A stretch of DNA of 48,947 bases from Hoeflea sp. (GTDB lineage Bacteria; Pseudomonadota; Alphaproteobacteria; Rhizobiales; Rhizobiaceae): NCBI RefSeq assembly GCF_014359905.1, contig NZ_JACIYP010000033.1, positions 1-48,947 of the forward strand. The letters are read 5' to 3'. Positions within the stretch are counted from its first letter, which is position 1, and each line of letters starts with the position of its first letter. The position numbers were made by a program, and so were the translations under genes. The notes below the pieces were generated by a model that was not told the origin of the DNA, did no database searches, and worked only from the letters and a program-made list of their open reading frames with translations. Shown here in pieces: positions 21,091-28,469 of this stretch.

Positions 21091-21585
21091 GTGTTGAAAC
21101 GGCCATCCATCGATTCCAGGGACTATCGCGACGCGATGGCGCGCTATGCCGGGCATGTGCAGATCGCAACAACCGTTCATGAGGGCGTGCGCCGGGGCGT
21201 GACGGTGACGGCCGCCTGTTCGGTCTCGGACAATCCGGGCACGGTGCTGGTCTGCCTCAATCATTCCAATCCGCTCAATGAGCTTTTCAACCAGTCGGGC
21301 ATCTTTGCGCTCAACACCTTGATGACGGAGCATCAGCCTTTGGCGGTAGCGTTTTCAGGGGTCGATCATCTCGATGTCGACCAGCGGTTCGCGCTGGCCG
21401 AATGGGACACGATCACAACCGGCGCGCCGGCGCTGGTGGGCGCGCGGGTCGTGTTTGACTGCAGGTTGATAGAAGCCAAGCCAGTGGCCACCCATACAAT
21501 CATGATCGGCGAAGTGATCGGCATCAGGATCGGAGAGGCGGGGCCTGCGCTTTTGTATATGGACCGCGGATACCATTCTGTTTAG
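21091..21585 (+). CDS. Flavin reductase family protein (FMN-binding)
   Basis: A 164-residue split-barrel flavoprotein of the HpaC/RutF type that reduces FMN or FAD with NAD(P)H for a partner oxygenase. Typical stretches are YAGHVQIATT, RGVTVTAACSVSDNPGTVLVCLN (broken here after SVSDNP) and IFALNTLMTEHQPLAVAFSG. The GTG at 21091 is preceded by GAGG at a good distance; an ATG four bases earlier is out of frame. It heads the plus-strand run with the CoxD/CoxE/XdhC genes; 56 bases separate it from the MoxR gene. Confidence 0.87.
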   Translation: MLKRPSIDSRDYRDAMARYAGHVQIATTVHEGVRRGVTVTAACSVSDNPGTVLVCLNHSNPLNELFNQSGIFALNTLMTEHQPLAVAFSGVDHLDVDQRFALAEWDTITTGAPALVGARVVFDCRLIEAKPVATHTIMIGEVIGIRIGEAGPALLYMDRGYHSV

Positions 21586-21641
21586 CCTCGATCCTGTTCG
21601 GGTCTACGGGTGTTGGTCCCGGCCTGCCTGCTGACGGAGCC

Positions 21642-22568
21642 ATGATGTCGATAACCAAGCCGCTGCCCAATTCCATCGATGAAACGCTGGCCATGCTGTC
21701 GGACCAGGACTATGTCGCGAGCCGGGCGCTGGCGACGGTGCTGTTTCTGGCGCTCCGAATGAAACGGCCGCTGTTTCTTGAAGGCGAGGCGGGCGTCGGC
21801 AAGACCGAGATCGCCAAGGTTCTGTCCAGGGCGCTCGACCGGCCGCTGATCCGGCTGCAATGCTATGAGGGCCTCGATGTCGCCTCGGCGGTCTATGAGT
21901 GGAACTACCCGGCGCAGATGCTGGAGATCCGGCTCGCCGAAGCCACAGGCGAGGATGACCGGTCGGCCATCGAGCGCAACATATTTTCCGAAAAGCACCT
22001 GATAAGGCGTCCGGTGCTGCAAGCGCTGGAAGGCTCCGGCGGCCGCGCGCCGGTGTTCCTGATCGACGAGCTCGACCGGACCGACGAGGCCTTCGAGGCG
22101 TTCCTGCTGGAGATCCTCTCGGACTACCAGGTGACGATTCCCGAGCTCGGCACGATCGTGGCCGAGGAACCGCCCATCGTCATCATCACCACCAATCGCA
22201 CCCGCGAGATCCATGACGCGCTGAAGCGGCGGTGCCTTTATCACTGGGTCGATTATCCCGCTGCTGATGTCGAGTTGAAGATCGTCCGCCTCAAGGTGCC
22301 CGGCTGCCATGAAGAGCTGTCGCGGCAGGTCGTCGCCTTCGTGCAGAAGCTCAGGCAGATGGACCTGTTCAAGAGCCCCGGCGTGGCCGAAACCATCGAC
22401 TGGGCCACGGCGCTCACCGAACTCGACCGGCTGGCGCTCGATCCCGAGACCGTCTCCGACACGCTCGGCACATTGCTCAAATACCAGGACGACATCGCCC
22501 GCATCGAGGGCGGCGCGGGCCGCGAGCTGCTGGCCGAGGTGAAGGCCGAGCTGGCGCAGCAGCTGTGA
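21642..22568 (+). CDS. MoxR family AAA+ ATPase, CoxD-like
   Basis: A 308-residue MoxR-type ATPase. Walker A is GEAGVGKT at residues 48-55, Walker B FLIDELDR near 140, with sensor I region IIITTNRTREIHDALKRR (about 178-195). CoxD homologues work with CoxE to mature the Mo/Cu active site of carbon monoxide dehydrogenase and related molybdenum hydroxylases. The stop overlaps the ATG of the CoxE-like gene by one base (TGATG), which supports a joint complex. Confidence 0.9.
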   Translation: MMSITKPLPNSIDETLAMLSDQDYVASRALATVLFLALRMKRPLFLEGEAGVGKTEIAKVLSRALDRPLIRLQCYEGLDVASAVYEWNYPAQMLEIRLAEATGEDDRSAIERNIFSEKHLIRRPVLQALEGSGGRAPVFLIDELDRTDEAFEAFLLEILSDYQVTIPELGTIVAEEPPIVIITTNRTREIHDALKRRCLYHWVDYPAADVELKIVRLKVPGCHEELSRQVVAFVQKLRQMDLFKSPGVAETIDWATALTELDRLALDPETVSDTLGTLLKYQDDIARIEGGAGRELLAEVKAELAQQL

Positions 22569-23806
22569 TGGCGGAAGCCGGAAACGCCGCCGGAAATGCC
22601 ATCGTCTTTCGGCAGGGCGACGGGCGCATCGTTGACAACATCGTCTATTTCGCCCGCGTGCTGCGCAAGGCCGGGCTGAAGGTCGGGCCGGCTGCGGTGC
22701 GCGACGCGGTCGAGGCGGTGCAGATCGCGGGAATCGGCAGCCGCGAGGAATTCTACTGGGTGCTGCACGCGGTCTTCGTCAAGCGGCGCGAGGATCACCA
22801 GGTGTTCGACCAGGCGTTCCGGCTGTTCTGGCGGTCGCGCGATCTCATCGAGAAGATGATCGCCATGTTTTCGCCTGTGGCGATGGAGACCAAGCGGCAG
22901 GAAAAGCTCAAGCCCGGCGAGACCCGCGTCAGCCAGTCGCTGTTCGAGGGACACGAGAAAAGCAGGCCGCCGGAAGACAAGCCGATCATCGACATCGACG
23001 CGCGCGAGACCGTCTCGGGCAATGAGGTGCTGCGCCAGCAGGATTTTGCCCAGATGACGGCGCTGGAGCTGAGCGAAGCCAAGCGGGCGATCGCCGCGCT
23101 GGCCTTGCCGTTCGATCAGGTGGAGACCCGGCGCTACAAGCCGTCATCGGTGCAAAAGCGTATTGATCCGCGTGCAACCATGCGCGCTGCCATGCGCACC
23201 GGCGGCGACCTGATCCTGCCGCGCTTCCGCAAGCGGCGGAAGGTGCATCCGCCGCTGGTGATCATCGCCGATATTTCCGGATCGATGAGCCAGTACACAC
23301 GGATCTTCCTGCACTTCATGCATGTGATCAGCGAGAAACGCCGCGGCGTGCACACCTTCCTGTTCGGCACAAGGCTCACCAACATCACAAGGCAGATGCG
23401 CAACAAGGATCCCGACGAGGCGGTGGATCAATGCACCGGGGCGGTCAAGGACTGGTCGGGCGGCACCCGCATCGGCGCGGCGCTGAGATTGTTCAACCGG
23501 CAATGGTCGCGCCGTGTGCTGGGGCAGGGAGCGGTGGTGATCCTGATCACGGACGGGCTGGAGCGCGATTCGATCGCCGAACTCGACGCGGAGATCGACC
23601 GTCTGCACCGGTCCTGCCGACGGCTGATCTGGCTCAATCCGCTGCTGAGGTTCGACGGGTTCGAGGCCCGTGCGCGCGGCGTGCGCACCATGCTGTCGCA
23701 TGTCGACGAGTTCCGCCCGGTCCACAATATCGAGGCCATGGCCGGGCTGGTGGCGGCGCTTGGCGAGAAGGATGCGGCGACATCCGATCCGCGAAAGTAT
23801 CTTTGA
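22568..23806 (+). CDS. VWA domain protein, CoxE-like
   Basis: A 412-residue partner of the MoxR ATPase. The von Willebrand A domain contains the MIDAS motif DISGS (in VIIADISGSMSQYTR, near residue 235) and the downstream WSGGTRIG and ILITDGLERD segments that complete the metal site. The N-terminal half is helical and typical of CoxE. The preceding GTG at 22565 is in frame, but the ATG at 22568 that overlaps the coxD stop is the likelier start. MoxR-VWA pairs act as chaperones that insert or activate metal cofactors. Confidence 0.9.
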   Translation: MAEAGNAAGNAIVFRQGDGRIVDNIVYFARVLRKAGLKVGPAAVRDAVEAVQIAGIGSREEFYWVLHAVFVKRREDHQVFDQAFRLFWRSRDLIEKMIAMFSPVAMETKRQEKLKPGETRVSQSLFEGHEKSRPPEDKPIIDIDARETVSGNEVLRQQDFAQMTALELSEAKRAIAALALPFDQVETRRYKPSSVQKRIDPRATMRAAMRTGGDLILPRFRKRRKVHPPLVIIADISGSMSQYTRIFLHFMHVISEKRRGVHTFLFGTRLTNITRQMRNKDPDEAVDQCTGAVKDWSGGTRIGAALRLFNRQWSRRVLGQGAVVILITDGLERDSIAELDAEIDRLHRSCRRLIWLNPLLRFDGFEARARGVRTMLSHVDEFRPVHNIEAMAGLVAALGEKDAATSDPRKYL

Positions 23807-23879
23807 AAGACGCCCGGTTCCGACTTGAATTCGTCATGGGGCGATGGCCATACTTGCGCAACAGGTGATGGAGGCAGGC

Positions 23880-24251
23880 ATGGCATCTTACGAGTCAGGC
23901 GCAACTGACGACACTGCATCGGACGGGAGCGCCGAAGACCAGCTTGATCCGCTGATTGTGGCCGAGCGCTGGGTGCTCGATGGCCGCGGCGTGGCCGTGG
24001 CCACGGTGATCGAGACCTGGGGCTCCGCGCCCAGGCCGGCAGGCAGTCATCTGGTGATCGACGCAAACGGCAATTTCAGCGGCTCGGTGTCGGGCGGCTG
24101 CGTCGAGGGCGCGGTGATTGCCGAGGCCGCCGATGTGATCTTGAGCGGCGCGCCGAAGATGCTCGAATTCGGCGTGGCCGACGAGACCGCCTGGCGGGTG
24201 GGGCTATCCTGCGGCGGCAGGATCCAGGTCTATCTGGAGCGGGTCGGCTGA
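23880..24251 (+). CDS. XdhC family protein, N-terminal CoxI domain only
   Basis: A 123-residue protein with the XdhC_CoxI domain: VATVIETWGSAPRPAGSHLV near residues 40-60 and GSVSGGCVEGAVIAEA near 65-80 (broken family motif GSxSGGCVE). XdhC proteins bind molybdenum cofactor and hand it to xanthine dehydrogenase-type enzymes after sulfuration. Here the domain is separate from the Rossmann domain encoded by the next gene; the two overlap by one base (TGATG). GGAGG five bases before the ATG at 23880 decides the start over ATGs at 23844 and 23868. Confidence 0.88.
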   Translation: MASYESGATDDTASDGSAEDQLDPLIVAERWVLDGRGVAVATVIETWGSAPRPAGSHLVIDANGNFSGSVSGGCVEGAVIAEAADVILSGAPKMLEFGVADETAWRVGLSCGGRIQVYLERVG

Positions 24252-24946
24252 TGGATCCGCAACTGCTCACATCCCTCAATGCGGCGCGGCGCAACCGGCA
24301 GGCGGCGATCCTGGTCACGGGACTTGACGACGGCAGCAACCGGCTGGTGATGCGCGGCGATGCGGTTGCCGGAGACCTGGCGGCGGCGATCGGCAAGGCG
24401 TTCCTCAGCGGAAAATCCGGTGTGGTCGAAGCGCAGGGCCAACGGTTTTTCCTGAATGTGCATCTGCCCGCGCCGCGCATGGTGATCATCGGCGCGGTGC
24501 ATATCTCGCAGGCGCTGGCGCCGATGGCGGCAAGGACCGGGTTTGACGTCAAGGTGATCGATCCGCGCACGGCCTTCGCCACGCAGGACCGTTTCAAGGG
24601 CGTCAATCTCGTCGCCGAATGGCCGGAGGACGCGCTCAGGGACCGGTCGTTCGACGCGTTCACGGCGCTGGTGGCGGTAACCCATGACCCGAAGATCGAC
24701 GACTGGCCGCTGATTGCGGCGCTCAAGGCCGAGGCGTTCTATGTGGGCGCACTTGGCTCGCGCAAGACCCACGGCAAGCGGGTCGAGCGGCTCACGGAGG
24801 CGGGCCTGAGCAGCGAGCAGATCGCGCGGATCGCGGCCCCGATCGGGCTCGATATCGGCGCGCAGAGCCCGGAGGAGATTGCGGTGGCGATCCTTGCACA
24901 GGTGATCGCGGCCTTGCGAAAGCCCGAAGATATGGGCGGCGTCTGA
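24251..24946 (+). CDS. XdhC family protein, Rossmann domain
   Basis: A 231-residue protein with an N-terminal XdhC-like remnant and a C-terminal XdhC Rossmann domain: MVIIGAVHISQAL near residues 77-90, KVIDPRTAFA near 103, and FYVGALGSRKTHGKR near 163 with GLDIGAQSPEEIAVAI near 200. It complements the preceding CoxI-domain protein to make a full XdhC, with coupled translation. It is probably the molybdenum cofactor carrier for the unseen hydroxylase. Confidence 0.9.
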   Translation: MDPQLLTSLNAARRNRQAAILVTGLDDGSNRLVMRGDAVAGDLAAAIGKAFLSGKSGVVEAQGQRFFLNVHLPAPRMVIIGAVHISQALAPMAARTGFDVKVIDPRTAFATQDRFKGVNLVAEWPEDALRDRSFDAFTALVAVTHDPKIDDWPLIAALKAEAFYVGALGSRKTHGKRVERLTEAGLSSEQIARIAAPIGLDIGAQSPEEIAVAILAQVIAALRKPEDMGGV

Positions 24947-24949
24947 TCC

Positions 24950-26590
24950 ATGCTCTTCGGTCCTGTTCCGCTTGAAGAGTCCGAGGGCGCTGTATTGGCG
25001 CATTCCCTGTCGGTGGGCTCGTTGCGGCTGAAAAAGGGACATGTGCTCACCGCTTCCGACCTGATGCTGCTCGGCCAGAGCGAGGTCACCGAGGTGATCG
25101 TGGCGAGGCTTGAAGCGGGCGATGTCGGCGAGGACGCCGCCGCCGAGGCTCTGGCGAAGGCTTTTGCCGGCGCTCATATCCGCGCCGCCAATGCCTCCAC
25201 CGGGCGGGTCAACCTGCATGCGACGCGGGCCGGCATGTTCCGCGCCGAGCGGTTGATGGTTGATCATTTCAACGGGATCGATCCGGCCATCACCTTCGCC
25301 TGCCTTGCCGAGCAGACGCCGGTGCAGACCGGCGAGATGGTGGCCACCATCAAGATCATTCCGCTGGCCGTGGCGGGCGCGTCGCTGGAGCAGGCGCGCG
25401 ACACCATGACGGCGCGCAACATGGCCCGCATCCTGCCGTTCAAGCCTGCGCGCGCCGGCCTGATCGCCACGATGCTGCCGACGCTCAAGCCCACAGTGAT
25501 GGACAAGACACGCAGGCTTCTGGAAGGCCGTCTGGCGCTGAGCGGCTCCACACTCACCGAGGAACGCCGGGTTGCCCATGATGTCGAAGCCGTCAGCGCC
25601 GAAATCGTCCGGATGGCCGCGTCACGCGACCTGATCGTCATCTTTGGCGCTTCGGCCGTCACCGATTCCGAGGACGTGGTGCCGGCCGCAATCCGCAAGG
25701 CCGGCGGCAAGGTCGAGCGCGTCGGCATGCCGGTCGATCCGGGCAATCTGCTGGTGCTCGGCTCGGTCGGCGATGTCCCGGTGGTGGGCGCGCCGGGCTG
25801 CGCCCGCAGTCCCAAGGAAAACGGCTTCGACTGGGTGCTGGCGCGCATTCTCTCGGGGCAGACGCCATCGGCGCAGGATATCACCCGCATGGGCGTGGGC
25901 GGCCTGCTGACGGAAATCGCAACCCGGCCGCAGCCAAGGCAGCCGAACAGGGGCAAGAGCGAGAACCGCTCCACGATGCCGGTGGGCGTGGTGCTGCTGG
26001 CTGCGGGCCGGGCGAGCCGGATGGGCGAGGGGGCGGGGCACAAGCTGCTGGCCGCGTTTGATGGCGAAGCCCTGATCCGGAGGATGGCGCGCTCGGCGCT
26101 TGCGTCCAGGGCCGCAGCGACCGTCGTCGTCACGGGGCATCGCGGCGCGGACATTGCCGCAGCACTCGATGGTCTCGCCGTGCAGGTGGCAGCCAATCCG
26201 GACTTTGCCTCGGGCATGGCGTCATCGCTCAAGCAGGGCCTGCAGGCACTCGATGCCTCGGTTGCGGGCGCGATGGTGCTGTTGGGCGACATGCCGGCGC
26301 TGCGGCCGGAGCATCTGGACGCGCTGATCGAGCGTTTCGCTGCGGCGGAAGGCCGGGCCATCGTCCGGGCCTGCGACGGCGAGCGCCGCGGCAATCCGGT
26401 GATCCTGCCGCGCGCGGCCTTTGCGGAGGTGATGCAGCTGTCGGGCGATGTCGGCGCGCGGGCGCTGATTGAAAGCGGCGAATGGCCGGTGATCGATGTC
26501 GAGATCGGCCCGGCGGCGCGGCTGGACGTGGACACGCCGGAGGCCCTGCAGGCCGCAGGCGGCATCACCGAAACGCCGCCAGGGGATTAA
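24950..26590 (+). CDS. MoeA-like molybdopterin-binding / MobA-like nucleotidyltransferase fusion
   Basis: A 546-residue two-domain protein. Residues about 1-330 resemble the molybdopterin-binding (MoeA/MogA-fold) family, with VIFGASAVTDSEDVVPAAI near 225 and MPVDPGNLL and GAPGCARSPKENGFDW near 265-285. After a polar linker (about 330-342), residues 343-546 form a MobA/MocA-like NTP transferase: VVLLAAGRASRMG, VQVAANPDFASGMASSL, MVLLGDMPAL and the C-terminal LDVDTPEAL. The second domain is expected to add CMP (or GMP) to the cofactor. The gene begins three bases after the XdhC stop and ends the Mo-hydroxylase maturation run. Its stop overlaps the DUF2256 gene on the other strand by four bases. 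Confidence 0.88.
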   Translation: MLFGPVPLEESEGAVLAHSLSVGSLRLKKGHVLTASDLMLLGQSEVTEVIVARLEAGDVGEDAAAEALAKAFAGAHIRAANASTGRVNLHATRAGMFRAERLMVDHFNGIDPAITFACLAEQTPVQTGEMVATIKIIPLAVAGASLEQARDTMTARNMARILPFKPARAGLIATMLPTLKPTVMDKTRRLLEGRLALSGSTLTEERRVAHDVEAVSAEIVRMAASRDLIVIFGASAVTDSEDVVPAAIRKAGGKVERVGMPVDPGNLLVLGSVGDVPVVGAPGCARSPKENGFDWVLARILSGQTPSAQDITRMGVGGLLTEIATRPQPRQPNRGKSENRSTMPVGVVLLAAGRASRMGEGAGHKLLAAFDGEALIRRMARSALASRAAATVVVTGHRGADIAAALDGLAVQVAANPDFASGMASSLKQGLQALDASVAGAMVLLGDMPALRPEHLDALIERFAAAEGRAIVRACDGERRGNPVILPRAAFAEVMQLSGDVGARALIESGEWPVIDVEIGPAARLDVDTPEALQAAGGITETPPGD

Positions 26591-26748
26591 CCTGAGGGCG
26601 GTTTGCGGCGCGATTCGGTGCGGCACCGCTCGGAGCAATACTTGACCTCGTCCCAGACTCGCGCCCATTTGCGCCGCCAGGAAAAGGGGCGGTTGCAGCG
26701 GGCGCAGGTCTTTTGAGCGAGATCGGATTTGGCAACATGCTTCGGCAT
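26587..26748 (-). CDS. DUF2256 zinc-ribbon-like small protein
   Basis: A 53-residue protein read on the minus strand from the ATG at 26748 to TAA at 26587. It has the DUF2256 pattern: KTCARCNRPFSWRRKWARVW followed by DEVKYCSERCR, i.e. two Cys pairs (CxxC and CxxxC) that probably bind zinc, and the WRRKWARVWDEV block that defines the family. Function is unknown. It overlaps the last four bases of the convergent molybdopterin fusion gene. It is easily missed because of its length. Confidence 0.85.
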   Translation of the reverse strand: MPKHVAKSDLAQKTCARCNRPFSWRRKWARVWDEVKYCSERCRTESRRKPPSG

Positions 26749-26851
26749 GGGCACGATATGGCGCGCGCCGGACGGACGGCAAGCGCGGGCTTTGGAAATC
26801 GCGCTGCGCTTGGTCTCGGCGCGACATCACCCTGAGGGAAGGAAGCGCCAG

Positions 26852-27175
26852 ATGGACAATGATGTGATCCGCGAGATGTTCGACAGCTTGGGCGAGGTGA
26901 CGATCAAGCGGATGTTCGGCGGCAAGGGGATTTATCATGGGGGCAGGATCCTGGCGCTGGAAGTGGGCGGCGAGATCCTGCTCAAGGCGGATGCCGAAAG
27001 CGCGCCGGCCTTCAGGGATGCGGGCGCGCGGCAGTGGGTCTACGAGGGCAAGGCGCGCGCGCGGCCGGTGGCGATGCCCTACTGGTCCATCCCCGATGCC
27101 GCCCTTGACGATCCCGAAGACCTTGCCACGTGGGTGGCCCTTGCCTGGGCGGCGGCGCTGCGGGCGACAAGATAG
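26852..27175 (+). CDS. TfoX/Sxy N-terminal domain protein
   Basis: A 107-residue protein with the TfoX-N domain only: VTIKRMFGGKGIYHGGRIL near residues 16-34, LKADAESAPAF and the C-terminal PYWSIPDAALDDPEDL. In gammaproteobacteria Sxy/TfoX activates competence genes, but the short alphaproteobacterial versions have no shown role. AGGGAAGGAAG upstream supports the ATG at 26852 over in-frame starts near 26729. Confidence 0.88.
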   Translation: MDNDVIREMFDSLGEVTIKRMFGGKGIYHGGRILALEVGGEILLKADAESAPAFRDAGARQWVYEGKARARPVAMPYWSIPDAALDDPEDLATWVALAWAAALRATR

Positions 27176-27196
27176 CGACGCTCGTCCGCGACAACG

Positions 27197-27227
27197 AAAA
27201 GCCTCCGGCCTGGTGAAGGCCGGAGGC
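27197..27227 (-). terminator. Rho-independent terminator of the alcohol dehydrogenase-family gene
   Basis: A perfect 10-bp stem (GCCTCCGGCC at 27201-27210 with its complement at 27218-27227) around a 7-base loop is followed on the minus strand by TTTT (27197-27200). It lies about 37 bases after the stop of the gene at 27264-28274. It may also stop transcripts of the convergent TfoX gene. Confidence 0.85.
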
Positions 27228-27263
27228 TGGAACGGTCGGTTGAGGTCAGCCCATCAAAGCTGG

Positions 27264-28274
27264 TCAGAAGCCTTCGACGACGACCTTGCCCCTGGCTGTG
27301 CCGGTTTCGATCAAGGCATGGGCCTTGCGCATGTTTTCGGCGTTGATCGGGCTCAGCACCGTATCGAGCGTGGTGCGAATCCGGCCGGCGTCGATTTCAT
27401 CGGCGACATAGCTCAGCAGCTTGTGTTGCTCGATCATGTCAGGCGTCTGGTGCATGGCGCGGGCGAACATGAATTCCCAGTGCAGGCTGGCGGACTTCGT
27501 CTTCATGCCGGCCATCGGCATTGGCAGGTCGGTGGCGTCGATGGAGACAATGCCGCCCTGCGGACGGATCAGTTCGACCGCGGCGTCCCAGTGGCGCATG
27601 TCATTGATGATGGCGATGTGGTCGACATGCTGGAAGCCGAGGGCCCGGACCTGCGCAATCATGTCCTGGCGGTGATTGACGACATGGTCGGCGCCAAGTT
27701 CCCTGACCCAGCTTTCGGTTTCCGGGCGTGAGGCGGTGGCGATGACGACCAGACCGGCGGCCTTGGCCAACTGAATGCCGATCGAGCCAACACCGCCGCC
27801 GCCGCCGATGATCAGCATCGACTGCCCCTTGTCGGCGCCGTCGCGGTCGATGTGGAGACGGTCGAAGAAGGCTTCATAGGCGGTGATGGTGGTCAGCGGC
27901 AGCGCTGCGGCTTCGGCGAAGTTCAGGCTTTTGGGCTTGCGGCCGACGATGCGTTCGTCGACGAGATGAAATTCCTGGTTGGTGCCCGAGCGGGTGATGT
28001 CGCCGGCGTAATAGACTTCGTCGCCGACATTGAACAAAGTGACCTCGGGGCCGACGGCTTCGACGATGCCGGAGGCGTCGTAGCCGATGACGCGGGGTGT
28101 TTCTTCCACCGTGTCCTTCGGGGCGCGGACCTTGGTGTCGACCGGGTTGACCGAGATGGCCTTGACGGCGACGAGAATGTCACGGCCGGAGGCAGCCGGC
28201 TTGGGCAGGTTGACATCGAGGAAGGATTTTGGGTCCGCGATGGGAAGGTAGTGGGTAAGGGCAACAGCTTTCAT
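27264..28274 (-). CDS. Zinc-type alcohol dehydrogenase-like / quinone oxidoreductase family protein
   Basis: A 336-residue MDR-superfamily reductase, probably NADPH-dependent. The N-terminal catalytic domain contains ISVNPVDTKVR near residue 40 and VIGYDASGIVEAVG near 63-76; the catalytic zinc ligands of true alcohol dehydrogenases are absent at these positions, as in the QOR-type branch. The Rossmann motif is LIIGGGGGVGSIGIQLA near 153-170. AGGAAAA before the ATG at 28274 supports the start. Candidate substrates are quinones or enones; none is indicated by context. Confidence 0.88.
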   Translation of the reverse strand: MKAVALTHYLPIADPKSFLDVNLPKPAASGRDILVAVKAISVNPVDTKVRAPKDTVEETPRVIGYDASGIVEAVGPEVTLFNVGDEVYYAGDITRSGTNQEFHLVDERIVGRKPKSLNFAEAAALPLTTITAYEAFFDRLHIDRDGADKGQSMLIIGGGGGVGSIGIQLAKAAGLVVIATASRPETESWVRELGADHVVNHRQDMIAQVRALGFQHVDHIAIINDMRHWDAAVELIRPQGGIVSIDATDLPMPMAGMKTKSASLHWEFMFARAMHQTPDMIEQHKLLSYVADEIDAGRIRTTLDTVLSPINAENMRKAHALIETGTARGKVVVEGF

Positions 28275-28409
28275 TGGGATTTTCCTGTTTGTGTCAGAGT
28301 CCGGAGAGAATCCTCATCGATGATGTCCGCGCGGCTTATGCGCGGCGATTAGACCCGCTTATGCTCAAACATGTTTGTCGTGCGGGCAGGGCAGCGGGCC
28401 ACCCATCAT

Positions 28410-28441
28410 GAAAATGGCCGCCGGCTGGGATGCCGACGGCC
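28410..28441 (-). terminator. Rho-independent terminator of the DEAD-box helicase gene
   Basis: On the minus strand a 10-bp stem with one G-U pair (28432-28441 with 28416-28425) encloses a 6-base loop and is followed by ATTTTC. It lies about 28 bases after the helicase stop at 28470. Confidence 0.7.
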
Positions 28442-28469
28442 AGGTCATGCAATATCCTGATGCGCGGGA

